DNA of 64,000 nucleotides, taken from contig CAKAKS010000062.1 of NCBI GenBank assembly GCA_916700875.1, positions 18,342,626 to 18,406,625 on the forward strand, written 5' to 3'. Position 1 is the first letter of the stretch; every line of letters starts with the position of its first letter. The notes below the pieces were generated by a model. The model did not search any database and had not been told where the DNA came from. It saw only the letters and a program-made list of their open reading frames with translations. This DNA is from Sebastes aleutianus (taxonomy: Eukaryota; Chordata; Actinopteri; Perciformes; Sebastidae). This document shows, one piece after another, positions 1-11,137 of the stretch. A program made the translations under genes and the position numbers.

Positions 1-957
1 AAACAATCATTGACTTTAACAGCAAAAAAATCGTTATCTTCTTATCTGTTAATGCAGTATGCAACCATTGTACTTCCATAAGTTCAAAAACAATCATTGA
101 CTAAAACACTAACACTTGACCATGGCATTGGCCACTAAAGCACCACCTGCTAACTAAACTGCATTCTTGATTACGTTTCGAGGGAGACATTATTTCGCTG
201 CGTGGGTTTATTGAAGGGAATAAACTAATCCGAGGACTTCGGTGGTCCAATTCGTAGTGAAGGTAGTAGAAGTTTACCTAAAATCACTGAGCAGCATTGT
301 GTCCACTGTTAACTGGAGTGTAGTCTCCTGTGAGACAGTCAGTGGCTTGCTGTAACCACTAATTTCCCCTATCGTGCCACGAGTGTGTCGGCCTCTAATG
401 TGATGAAACCAGCCGAGTGCAGAACACTGTATCACGCTGGCAGTGTGCCAGAGATAACGCTGTGAGGCCAGCTGAGACGCTTACCCCTGTTGCAGAATCT
501 CTCAAGAAAAGTCAAACACACCCTGCATTTCAGCAAAGAGACAGCCAGCCATGCTGATAACCGCTGAGGGTTTAACACTGCTGCATATTTTAAGGCAAAA
601 TTAGAGAATAAAGCAGCCGAGGATGTGGACGCCTGGGGTGTCAGGCCTGGCATGCCTGTGGTCTGACGAGGTCCAGGCAGCTTTGCCCTGAGGGCTACAG
701 CGAGGTGCATGGACGCCACTGATGAGCTGTTTCTGACCTGCAGACTGCTCTTTCAGATACAGAAAGTATAAACACAACAGGAAGTGAAAGGATCAACATT
801 ACATTTTTGTTGTTGAGTGTTCACCTGCACTTGCGGGGCTCAATTTCATCAGTGGTGAAATTTGAAAAATACAAAATTTGCTTAGAAAGCAAACCACTCC
901 CCATTCTTCCATTTTTTTCTGGCTCCATTGTGCAAATTTTAACTTTTAAAAAATGTC
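1..957. other. no gene or repeat recognised
   Basis: Single-copy-looking AT-rich sequence. A 95-codon minus-strand frame at 432-719 has no recognisable motif and no support. Nothing else is visible. Confidence 0.5.
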
Positions 958-1190
958 CCTTACTAGACTGTTTGTGTCCCGTGTGAAACTAATAGTCAAC
1001 ATTTGACATTTTGTCACGTTAGTCGTTGGCCACGTGAGTTGTTTGTTAACCGTTAGTCACTTGCTAATCACGTGAGTCGTTAGTCAGTCAAGTTAACGTC
1101 AACCACACTCTTTTCCTGACCCTACCTAAATGTTTTTCTTGCCTAAACCTAAACTTCCTGTGAAAACCAAGTTTATTTGGAAAAGACACT
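958..1190 (-). mobile_element. family B element, degraded partial copy
   Basis: The reverse-oriented B interior is recognisable: a stretch like GTGTCCCGTGTGAAAC near 975-990, then TTTGTCACGT, then the TTGCCTAAACCTAA module at about 1139-1153, and TTTGGAAAAGAC before 1190. The same order is seen in the better B copy at 18099-19232. Termini and target duplication are not visible, so this is a relic. It abuts the partial family D copy that follows. Confidence 0.5.
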
Positions 1191-1197
1191 TTGGCAA

Positions 1198-1399
1198 AAG
1201 CATTTTGGCAAATTTTTCTTGGGCGCTACCCACATAATCAGCTGTGATGCTCATCCCACAAATGCATGATCCTTACAAGTTGGACATCATTGTGAAGGTA
1301 AATAAACAGGCTTTCCAACGATGTAAAATACAATGCGAATTAGCATTGTAACAACAGAGAAATAATCCATCAAACACAAGTTTCCAAACTTTTTTTTTC

Positions 1400-1404
<5 letters not shown>
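1198..1404 (+). mobile_element. family D element, right-half copy
   Basis: This is near-identical to 11547-11750, the right half of the complete D element. It runs from the CATTTTGGCA region through ATGATCCTTACAAGTTGG and GTGAAGGTAAAT to the terminal CCAGTT. The terminus is followed directly by TA and a TA-dinucleotide run, consistent with insertion at TA. The left half is missing. No coding role is inferred. Confidence 0.7.

Positions 1405-1434
<30 letters not shown>
1405..1434. repeat. (TA)15 microsatellite
   Basis: Thirty bases of uninterrupted TA dinucleotides start exactly at the right terminus of the adjacent family D copy. Confidence 0.97.
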
Positions 1435-1438
<4 letters not shown>

Positions 1439-1689
1439 GGCCTGTACTTTCCTCATGCGGACACATAGGGGATGTGATCATACACACAAAACAAAAGGTT
1501 AAAGGTTAATGTGCCAGAATTAAATCCCCCTTTCAGTACCATAGCGCCACTCAGCCAGGCTTAGATATACAGTAGGCATTTTATATGGTGGAGTGGTGAA
1601 GTAGCAGTAATCACAAATACATTTTGTCCTCACCAGGGATAAAAAAATAAAAATAATTCAGTAGAAGCACGGATATATAGACCAATCTC

Positions 1690-1990
1690 TTCCTATCCAC
1701 CAGGCAAATTGCACCCTGTATATAACATCCTATTGCCACGTGCTGTCGGAGCCTCTTATTTGTTCCTCATAAGCGGTCCAGTCATGTTCTCAGCCTGCTA
1801 CCTGCCTGCATGATTCTCTGCCTGAACCTTGGACTCCTGACCTTTTGCATAATCCCTGCCTGGCTAAATCTGACTTTCCTTGTTTGGTTTCTAGACTTCT
1901 GCTTGTTTTATCTTTATCTGCTTGGTCTCTGGGTTGTGCTTTTGGGTCCAACTCAACCTTTACTGAGTCAGTACAATTTTCTTGTCAAGC
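1690..1990 (+). mobile_element. possible LTR remnant
   Basis: This pyrimidine-rich segment, with repeated CTGCCTG words and an ending like GCTTTTGGGTCCAAC, resembles the 3' half of retroelement LTRs I have seen in fish genomes. A 70-codon open frame (1810-2022) inside it has the low-complexity, membrane-like look such LTR stretches give by chance. No partner LTR, primer binding site or target duplication is visible, so the assignment is weak. Confidence 0.3.
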
Positions 1991-2861
1991 ACCAGCAGCC
2001 CGTTGCCTCTAAAACATCTTAAGTCATTGTCTGTATATTTTCTGCACTTCTCCGGCTTACATAATGCTTTGTCATATAAACACAAAACCCTTAATCCTGA
2101 ATATTTCAATTAATTTGGGTATTACTTGTGACAGCAGAGGGACACCAAAAAAGGAAAGATTTATTTGCAGAGTAAATATGTACCCATACGTCCAAAATTA
2201 ATATTTTCAGATGTAATTAATCTAAAGACAAGCTACAGACCTATTAGCATAATTATTAAATTTCACCAGCGTGCGTCACCTGATATGATTTTGTTTGATG
2301 AATGTAAACAGAACATTGATTGTTGTTGTGTATAACTTGCAACACAACAAAGTCTGATTATAGCAATTAGATTTAGAGGCAGTGATAGATTTTAACCAGA
2401 TACGGAGAGTGAAACACAGACCGGCTGCTTTGTAGAGTGTTATGTCATTCAATGGCATTTAAATACAGACAGAGGAAGTAGTCCAGATATATATTCCCTA
2501 ATTACATGAAATACTGCTTTGAGTTCATAATTTATGTCTCTATGTGGAACAAGATACCTGCACATGCAATGTTACTGTCACTGTGAAAGACATTTTACTC
2601 CAAAACGTAAACTTTTAGCTGAGATAATAAACCTGTTTTCAGCTTTGTAACAATGTATTGTTCAGATAGTACAATATGGTATGTAACATAAGAAGGAGAA
2701 AGGAGATGGAGAATTTTTTCAGCCTATGCAGGAACATTTATCCTCAAGTTTATCTGAAAAATAGGCATAGTCTCAGTTACTTTACTTCACTTTAAACTTG
2801 CCATATATTTGAGTTTCAGATACATCTGTGCAGCTCCAAATTAAGCAATCAAATCTGCCGT
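1991..2861. other. no gene or repeat recognised
   Basis: AT-rich single-copy-looking sequence with no motif I can support. Confidence 0.5.
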
Positions 2862-3278
2862 ATCGTCATACAACAGTTTGTATGATATCTTACGAATAGG
2901 TATTCCTCATTTTTTGTGCATTTTCCTACGAATGTCCAGCAGGCAGCAAAACTACTTGGTTAGGTTTAGGAAAAGATCATGGTTTGAGTTAAAATAACTA
3001 TGGAAGTGTACGGGAGTTACGTGAAAAATGAATCAACGTTGACTTCAGGTTTCACACGGGACACGAACGAATGGTCTCCTTGGTGAAAGTCCGGTGTATT
3101 TGGACCCACCCATCCACTCCAACCTCCTCTCTATGTGTCCCTACAAGTTTGTTGGTCTTTAGACTTTCTGGATCACGATTACGTAAATTAAATATGAAAT
3201 AACTCTCTGGGATATATACGAATTACAGTGCATTGCTTTTCGTAAGTATAGCTACGGACAGTGTTTGAGAATAGCCTG
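2862..3278 (+). mobile_element. family B element, near full length
   Basis: The order of blocks matches the intact B copy at 8850-9262: TCATACAAC near the left end, TTTCCTACGAATGTCCAGCA, GGTTAGGTTTAGGAAAAGATC, CACACGGGACACGAAC, GAAAGTCCGG, CCACCCATCCACTCCAACC, then ATTACAGTGCATTG and GCTACGGACAGTGT. The left TIR is eroded and no clean target duplication is left. It is non-autonomous, with no transposase frame. Confidence 0.75.
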
Positions 3279-3303
3279 AACTACTGCGAATGACTTGCTG
3301 TTT

Positions 3304-3814
3304 GTCATAGACTCTAATCGGAGGCATCATTGGTCTCAGCAGAGTCCAGGCAATAAAACCACTTAGTTAGGTTTAGGAAAAAAAAAACATGGTTGGGTTT
3401 AAAACTACCACCTTTCTACAGTGAAAATGACTCTGAACGTGAACACGGGACACAAACAGCAGTCTCCTAGATGAAAGCCATGTATTTGTTGGAACCATCC
3501 ACCTCACGTCCCGCCCACCCTGTGTGTCTTTTCGCTTTACGTCACCACAATCCCTGCGCACTTTCTTGGAGCATTCATTGTTGCCGCGGATGGGTTTACA
3601 TTGTAGTTAATGGAAAGCCCGGTGCGTCTCATATCGACGTTAAAGGGTGCTTTGTGTGTCGGGTCTAACGCAGACGGACGCAACAAAGCGTCGGTATTTT
3701 ACGCCCTGGGAATGAGAATGGGTTGGCCACCTACACTGTAGCCCTGCCCCCTCTCATGACTCATGAACCGTGTGTCGTAGACTCTTGTGGGAGGCATCAT
3801 TGGTCTCAGCAGAG
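3304..3814. repeat. 41-bp direct repeat pair flanking a family C copy
   Basis: 3304-3344 and 3774-3814 are near-identical. They share GGAGGCATCATTGGTCTCAG and the flanking CATAGACTCT/CGTAGACTCT, differing at a few positions. The family C copy and about 50 bp of other sequence lie between them. The repeat is far longer than the about 7-bp duplication this family normally makes, so it probably records a separate duplication of the host site. Confidence 0.8.
3351..3725 (-). mobile_element. family C element, 5'-truncated
   Basis: It reads, in reverse orientation, the C interior: GTTAGGTTTAGGAAAAA, CACGGGACACAAACAGC, ATCCACCTCACGTCCCGCCC, TGGGTTTACATTGTAG, GGAAAGCCCGGTGCGTCTCA, AAAGGGTGC, AAAGCGTCGGTATTTTACG. 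It ends in the terminal GGGAATGAGAATGGGTTG. The opposite terminus, with its TCATCCCAACTCGTC block, is absent. Small open frames on both strands here are element sequence, not genes. Confidence 0.78.
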
Positions 3815-3825
3815 AGTTCCTTTTT

Positions 3826-6800
3826 CATTTTGCCATGGAGGTCATGTGCTTGTGAGGTTGTGTGTGTGAATGCATGCGCATACATGGACGCAGTTATTGC
3901 AAATTTGCGCCTGTTCATCTAAAAGCATGATTATGCAAGTGTGGTTTCAATCACTCTGCGCTCACGCCTTTGCTGATACTTCATTCGTATGCAGCCAATT
4001 TCATTGCTTGCCCCTAGGAGACCAAAGGTCCACATAATAGTTATTCCAAGAGCTCTGCGTTGAATATTTCAAAGGGATGCAACACAACTCAGAGAAAATT
4101 CAGATCAGTACAGATGGATTAATCAATGCTTTGGTATTTCACAAAAGAAGCCTGCATTGAGTTCAAAGGGGGGAACTTGTTAGCCAAACACACATGGGGG
4201 ATGCTGTGCTATCTCCAGCTACTCCGGAGCTGCAGTCTATGCGTCAGGTATTGACATTTCTATAGACTCCTCTCTATTGATCGGTGTGAAATGTAGGGAG
4301 TTTAATTGAAGTAAGGAGTCATAATAAAAAGGAAAGGCGGTTCACACTGTGGTTTGTCTCCATCCACGTCGCCCTGCAGTGCCGAATACATTGGAGAGAG
4401 CTAAGTGCTAAAAATACGAAATAAGGACATGTGTCTCTTCTCGCATGTATCATCCTCAGAGACTCTCTTCCCAGCGTTTAACAGAGCTTAATTATGCATG
4501 TAATATGATGTCAGAGGTATTGTCTCGAAAGTGTGTGATCCAGCGTTTCCCCTGTCATCACTACAAGATAAGATCTATTAATTGCTTTAATGAGAACGCT
4601 TTCTAACATCTCTCTGACATATGTGGAAGGCTATTTCATCTAACACAAGGTCGCATTGAGCCCAAACGTTTAGTGGACTGAACTCAAAACACAGTGACGT
4701 GTCTGGTGCAGGGGTTGATGTTGAGGATCATCTTTTTCTAAAGCATATAATATATGATGAAATTAAATCGTTTTCATTAATAATATAGGATGGTATTTAG
4801 AGTAAACTGGCTCATACAGTGGACTCAAAAGCTGTGCAATTTTGTTTTTGATTGATGGCAAATTATTCTATTCTGGCTAGTTTTTAGAATGACTGCGGGA
4901 AATATCACAGAAATGTATTTGAGAGGATCTTTTCATTTCATTGATCTGCATTCCTCCGCTGACATTTCTGCAATAGCAAGCTGAATTCTGAGGCTCAGTA
5001 TGGATGATTGTATTTTGGGCCACAGTTAATTTAACTTAGTTTCAGGGGAATATCTACAGTGCATCGGGATACTTTTAATCTCAGAGATAGGATTAATGTT
5101 AGAAATAGGGTTAGGATTAGAAATTTCAGTCAGTATATCATCTGAAAAATCTAAAGATGTGGCAAATAAATTTTCTTTAATACTCATTTTTGTGTTCTGA
5201 TTGGAGGTTTCAACACTAAAGAAGTTTGGTCCGTGGCTTTTCCTACTATATGAATTTATAACAGAAAAGTGGTGTCTGATTAATTTGACCTTTACACTAT
5301 TCACAATCTTGAAGAAGAGGTTTTTCTGTACATTTTCTTATCTTTGTGAGACAAACCTGAGCCTCTAATTTGTAACCAATCCGAGGCTGAACCCCCCACA
5401 AAAGTCTTTCGGTTTAAAGAAAAGGATGAATTTGTTACTATATCAAATGTGTATCATGTGTATTGAAGTCATTTCAAAGGATATGACAGCTTTAGAACTT
5501 ATGAAGCTCCCAAACAAGATAGTGGTGTACCTAGGGCGCAGAGTCAGCTTTAGTACTCTAAACACGTCATACTGGAGCACAACAAGGCTGCCGAGCCTGA
5601 ATGCTTAATTTGCGGCCAGTGGGATGCTTTATCCAGAGATATAAACAAGTGCAGGCCCTATTGCATGCGCCGTCACGTGGGCTGAGCATGGGCTGAATTG
5701 TTAAACAGTGTATGGAGCCTCCTTGTTAACCCCCAGAGCCAGATTCCAAGCATCCATTCAAGAAAGACTCCAGACCTTGAAAATCAAGTTGTGCATAGCA
5801 ATTGAAATCATAACTCCAAGGATCTGGGCAGAGCTACGCGTCAAGTTTTCCATTATCTTTGACTCTTAGCATCGCAGCAACAATGTCTTGTGAATGCAAA
5901 TGACCGGGGCCAAAATGAAAAGCCACAATTAATATGACCTGGTTTTCATATCAGCATAAAAATGACATACTGCAAAAATAAACATAAAGTGTTTATTAAT
6001 TGTTCTGACAAAAGCCTTTTTCTATTAGTGCATTGTGTGCTTAATGTGCGAGGATGTCTGAAAGTGTATTTGTATAATACAAAGCAAGCCATTTAATATC
6101 TTAACAAGACAACTCTTGCTAACATAAGACCTTCAGAGGACATCTTCAGTTCTATATCTCTATTAAACCAGGTGCTCGAGCCTTTGGTGTGTGAAAAATA
6201 GAAATAAAATAGGATACAGACCTCGGAGCTTTTACCCTGATTCATGTCATTATGTGTCATTAACCTCCTGTAAATACTCTCATTTCTGTGATTCATAACT
6301 GGAGTAGTCTTCCTTTGACTGTAAACATTATTTATTGCCCACGTGACATATGTGTTGACCTTTTTATTGCATGCCAGATTTACACGTTGTTGTTCCCTAC
6401 ATGGTCTGCAGTATTACACTGACTGGCAGTGTTATACTGACCTAATAGGTGGACAGGGAGGCGTAAAAACGCCACTGCTTTTCAGGCAGAGAGGGAGGAC
6501 ATGTTGGCATCCAATCTAAAATTGTAACCACAAAGAAATACATGTCTTTAAGATTGATGTTTAACATGTTATTAGATTTTCAAACCCTTATCTTAAATCT
6601 ATGTCGCACCACAGGATTGTTCCATTCTTGCAAAATGAAAACACTTACTGTGTTTATGAGTTTAATATTAGGCAAATTTTAAAAAATGATCAAACTGCAG
6701 GTCTGTACGTGAACTGTTGCAATGCAGGTGTCAAATTGAGTAAATACAAAGCAATAGTGATACATATTGTCTCAATATCACCATTTTGTCTCCAGAAATG

Positions 6801-8329
6801 GAACATTGCTGAGAAAGTATTGGAGGAAGGGAAAGTCATTTTTTAAAGAAGACTTCTTTCAAGAAGTTTTCTGGGATTCAAGCAGGCTGATTGAAGTGGA
6901 AGCAGTTGTCATTTCTGGGTCATTCTGTTGAGCCACACAAATAAAAGCCTCAATTAAAGATAGATTCCATCGTATTCTGTCAGTCTTTTAAACACTATCA
7001 CATTACAGAGTCAGACATTTTCTAAGGTCTTCCGTCCAAATGACACTAAATTATTCAGCCTGCAATTCACACGGAGTGAGTTCTGTCTAGTTTTAACACG
7101 TTTCTTTTGTGTTTTTGTAACACGTGATGGACACGAGTATAATGTTACAACATTCCTGGACACGCTGTCTGGCTCATAGGAGGATGTCTGTAGTGCAATC
7201 TGGCTCGGCAGGACATCATTCACACAACCCTGCCAGTGGTGGAGTGTGACGGTTTTCAATCAAAACCTCCCCCACTAATTTTACTAATCGGCGTGCCTTC
7301 AACCAGACAGAGAGGAACAAACCAGCTGGTGTTGAATTTGGCTGGAATTTAAACCGGCATATCTTCCAGGGCACAGGACTGGACACCACCGGCTGAGAGG
7401 AAACATGGCAGCACACCTCACTGATCCGAGCCCTATCCATGTGCAATGGGTGCACTGAATGTTAAATTCGGCACATTAAAATAATTTCTTGGCTCCCTCC
7501 ATGTGCCCCAATAGCGCTGTTTCTTTTGATGATGCGTTCAAATTCAACCAACCTCTGCGTGTGACAAAGCTGTGTGGATTCACATTTAGGAAACTTTATT
7601 GTCCATCATAATGTGATAAAAATAATGCTTACAACAGTGGAAATTGAAAGCATGAAAGACTTAACTCCAAGGCTTTGAAGCATCCAAATGAAGAATACAT
7701 TTAACATTTCTTTCATTTTACTGATGAATTTCTATCTAAAAAGTTGTCCACAGCATGTATTAGCATGCATATAAGAGTTTAACATCGGGAAACAACATCT
7801 GGGAAAAATCAGCAGAGTTTTGGGTGAATAAAAAAAAGAGTGTAAGACGATTCAAGTTTAGGTCTGAGTCCACATATTAAAACTGGATTGTGGCCTCGAT
7901 TTCCATATTCATGACCTCCAGTGTGTATATTGCAGGAGGCTGCATATTCCCGTGTGTGCCTCCAAGGTTGGAACCAGCACAGTGGGGTGTGTACTCAAAG
8001 TGGCTCTTAAGTGTAGTTCCAGAGGTGGTGGAAGTGTTGAGGGGGTTGTTATAGTTACTGTTGGCGGTAAAAGCTTTACAGCTCCCACTTTGTCGGGATT
8101 GTTGAATTGATATCTGTTATACTTTATGTTTTTTCCACCTTTTTGGTTTTTTTTAAAGACAAAGTTAAACATTAAAAGGGTGATTTGTTTGTGTCAGCTT
8201 TTATATTCACAATTAAATATTTAAATAAAAGCTGCACTGATATAAATCCTTGTATTAACAATGGACTAACTTACAATGTGTGATCATGTGAAAAGGCTCG
8301 CTCTTATACTGGCAAACCAACAGAATCAT
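3826..8329. other. long stretch without recognised gene; possible regulatory sequence
   Basis: Mostly single-copy-looking sequence. About 4290-4640 (AGCTTAATTATGCATG, CTATTAATTGCTTTAATG) and 5600-5990 have the TAAT-rich, low-repeat texture typical of vertebrate conserved non-coding elements. That is an impression only. Open frames of 60-92 codons in the stretch show no domain or splice support. Confidence 0.4.
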
Positions 8330-8640
8330 CAGCCAACTCTGCAGTTTCCCGCAAAAGTATTTTAGCGTCTTTCAGCTCATTGTTTTGGTTTTTGGTACCA
8401 ACAACAGCAAGAAGCTGCTTTGACCAACAAAAAAAACCTCTGTAAACTGACTTTATGTTACCTGCCTCACAAAGTTAGCAACTAGCTGGTGAACATAGTT
8501 CAACATTTAGCAGATAAAAAGTAGAGTAGACATTGTACTTACATTCACCAAGAAGCCAGAAGCATGACTTCAAATGAATGCTAACTTCGCACCATGTCTG
8601 CTGGATGTGTAAATAGACAATTGTTTGCTAACACGTATAG
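8330..8640 (+). mobile_element. family L dispersed repeat, copy 1
   Basis: It shares ordered blocks with 20560-21345: CTTTCAGCTCATTGTTT, CAAAGTTAGC(A/G)ACTAGCTGG, an AAATGAATGCTAA-like block, and GCTGGATGTGTAAATA. I recognise this block order as a common dispersed repeat of percomorph genomes but cannot name the family. The ends are not sharply definable. Confidence 0.5.
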
Positions 8641-8849
8641 CAATAACAAAGTTATAATATGTCAGTGTTATGATCCGCTGCCCCAAGTCACCGACAAATT
8701 TAATTAATACTGTTTTAAAGGACAGCAAGGACAACAGCATCAGTCACATCAGTAAGTGCCCCTGAATAATGTATGTTTATGTTAAAGTGACAAAGCCCTC
8801 TAGTCCGTAGCTTTGATGTAAGGAAAGGAAGAAGTAAGGTGACATTGTT

Positions 8850-9262
8850 CAACGTATTCTCATACAACTATGATATCTTACAAAAAAGTTATTCCTCCTT
8901 TTTCTTCATTTTCCAACAAATATCTTCACAGAAAACAACTTCCTTAGGTTTAGGCAACAAAACTACTTAGTTAGGTTTAGGAAAAGATCATGTCTTGGCT
9001 TAAAAAAAACTCCGTAAGTGGCGTCACTTAAGTACATAAGTTACCACACGGGACACGAACACCTGTCTCCTGAGCGAAAGTCCGGTATTTTTAGACCCAC
9101 CCGTCCACCTCAACCTCCTCCCTACGTGGCATTCGCTGCTCATTATATTTCCTGGTCCATGATTCCGTGAATTACGCACAAATTGATTTTGTGGGATATA
9201 CACAAATAACAGTGCATTAGTTTTCGTAGTTATAGCTACGAACAGTGTATGAGACCAGCCTG
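8850..9262 (+). mobile_element. family B element, complete, with 7-bp target duplication
   Basis: The 413-bp element begins CAACGTATTCTCATACAAC and ends GTGTATGAGACCAGCCTG, giving imperfect inverted termini that share TCTCATACA. It is flanked by perfect 7-bp direct repeats CATTGTT at 8843-8849 and 9263-9269. The interior carries the TTAGGTTTAGGCAACAAAAC module, CACGGGACACGAACACC, and the GTCCACCTCAACCTCC block. It has no transposase frame: the 110-codon minus-strand frame at 9024-9356 crosses the element end and is not a gene. This is the best reference copy of family B here. Confidence 0.88.
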
Positions 9263-9269
9263 CATTGTT

Positions 9270-11130
9270 ATAGAACAATACGAAGGTGGTTGGTGTAGAT
9301 GGATGCGTCAACAAAACATCACTGGTCATTTCCAGTTTCCAGTTTTTTTTAAGCATACTATACTATATTCAATACACGTAGTATTTTAATATTTTATTTA
9401 ACATTTAAAAAAGGCAGTTTTGAAGCAGAGTGAATAAGTGATGCACCAATGTTTCTAAAGATTAGTTAAATGAGAATCCAAGCAATCACTCTCAGAACAG
9501 TTTAAATGTCACAACAAAAAATCCATCAAGTGTTTCACCCCCCCCCCCAAAAAAAAAAACCATTCAACTAATTATTATCTTAAGTTACAAACAGAAGTGT
9601 TAGCTGTAACCGATGGCTGTCGTTACTCAGCAGGAGATTGTTGGTGCCACAGTGATGTGAAAGTGCACATCTTAAAACAGAATAATTTGTAGGGAAAGAC
9701 ATCACTTATCTGGGTGCCCTGCTGTCCATAAAGAGCAAGTCATTCATTACTGTCACCCTTAAAGTACATAGCCCTGATTGCTAATGTGAAAGACACAATC
9801 ACCATGCAAGCACACAGAGCCCAGCAAATATTCTGCAACACCCAGCCTGGTCGTTTCGTCTTCATTTAAGCCCCGCGATTGACTGTTGTTATTCTCCCTG
9901 ACTAATGCATTTTGTGGTAATGTTATTTTCAAGGTGTTCTTACGTATAAACTGCTGATGTATTTGTAGGAAAACTCATATTAAAGATGTGGTCCTGAGGC
10001 AACGGCTCTCTCGCAGCCTCCTGACGTCAGCCCCAGTCTGACAGGCATGTAAAATATCTGTTTACATCATAACTTGATAACAGTGCGCTGACATCTCCAT
10101 TTCCCATGTGACCGCATGAAATAACCCTGTCAAAAATATATTACAATCCATACTTATGACATTTTGCTTTCTTCAGTCACACAAGGTCGTCGGGGTGGGG
10201 ATGCAAACGTGCTCTCCGGCGCTGTGGGAGTCTTTGGTGCAATTTCGATGACGTCAATAATCATTGACAGTGAGTACAGTTTCCAGGCGTCATTTCATCA
10301 TGCTCAAGGTGGAATATATGGAATATAGAAATCAGTTTCTGCTCGAGTCTGCGTGAACCATGCGCCACTTATTCAACCGATGTGGAAAAAAAAGAAGAAA
10401 AAGAGGAAAAAAAAATCCCTTAACAGCATCCGACTCTGTGAGCTTTCAGTCAGCGTGTATTAGATTTATCACTTTCTTGTCCCTACACCTTGTTGATGCC
10501 TCCAGAGTCCGACTACATTGGTATGGGAGGGGAGGCCTAAACTGTGACTATGACATCTTTCTTGGTGCATTATCTTCACACTCAATCTCCTTGGGGTAGA
10601 TGGAGTGCACGGAGGAAGTGCTTCCACCGGTTAAGTCCTAACATGTAACCAGACATTGCTTTTAGGGGTCGGCTGTTAACAGGGTTGACAATGCTCTTTT
10701 ATAGCCTTCAGATTGAATATTCCCTGAGTCTCCCGCTGCAGAGGCCATGTCATTACAGCTGATAGCTCCATTATTTTTTGAAAGAGTTGGCAGGACTTTT
10801 TATGTTTTGTATTTTCCCTTGCACTTAATGGCTGTCAGTGTTCCTTTCCTTTAGTATACGTACTTTCACAAGGACACTTTTGGTTATGGCACTGTGGCCT
10901 GTGTCCTGTATGGTCACTTTGTGTTCAGATTCCTGAGGACATAAAAGCCTTCACTTTGTGAAGATAAGTAGCTTTGGATTTTAAAGAACTTCATTTTGCC
11001 CACAACTTAAAGCTACTACGAAGAATTAAAATGTTGTGTTGATTTTGGCGGTCTCTGTGGACAAAAGTGGTAGTGTTTCCGGTCACCAGTTTCCTTTTAG
11101 AAAACCTCATCATTTTACCGCAACAGGGTC
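9270..11130. other. no gene recognised; homopolymer and purine tracts
   Basis: Holds a C11 run at 9538-9548 followed directly by A11 at 9549-9559. About 9600-10300 looks single-copy and partly CNE-like. The 79-codon frame at 10360-10599 begins in a purine tract and has no recognisable domain. Confidence 0.45.
10384..10415 (+). repeat. 32-nt polypurine tract
   Basis: An uninterrupted G/A tract, mostly A with scattered G, in otherwise mixed sequence. Such tracts are common slippage products. Confidence 0.9.
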
Positions 11131-11137
11131 TGATAAT

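Noticed and set aside
9024..9356. 110-codon minus frame as a transposase remnant
   Set aside because: It crosses the exact right boundary and target duplication of the family B element, so it cannot be one coding unit of either.
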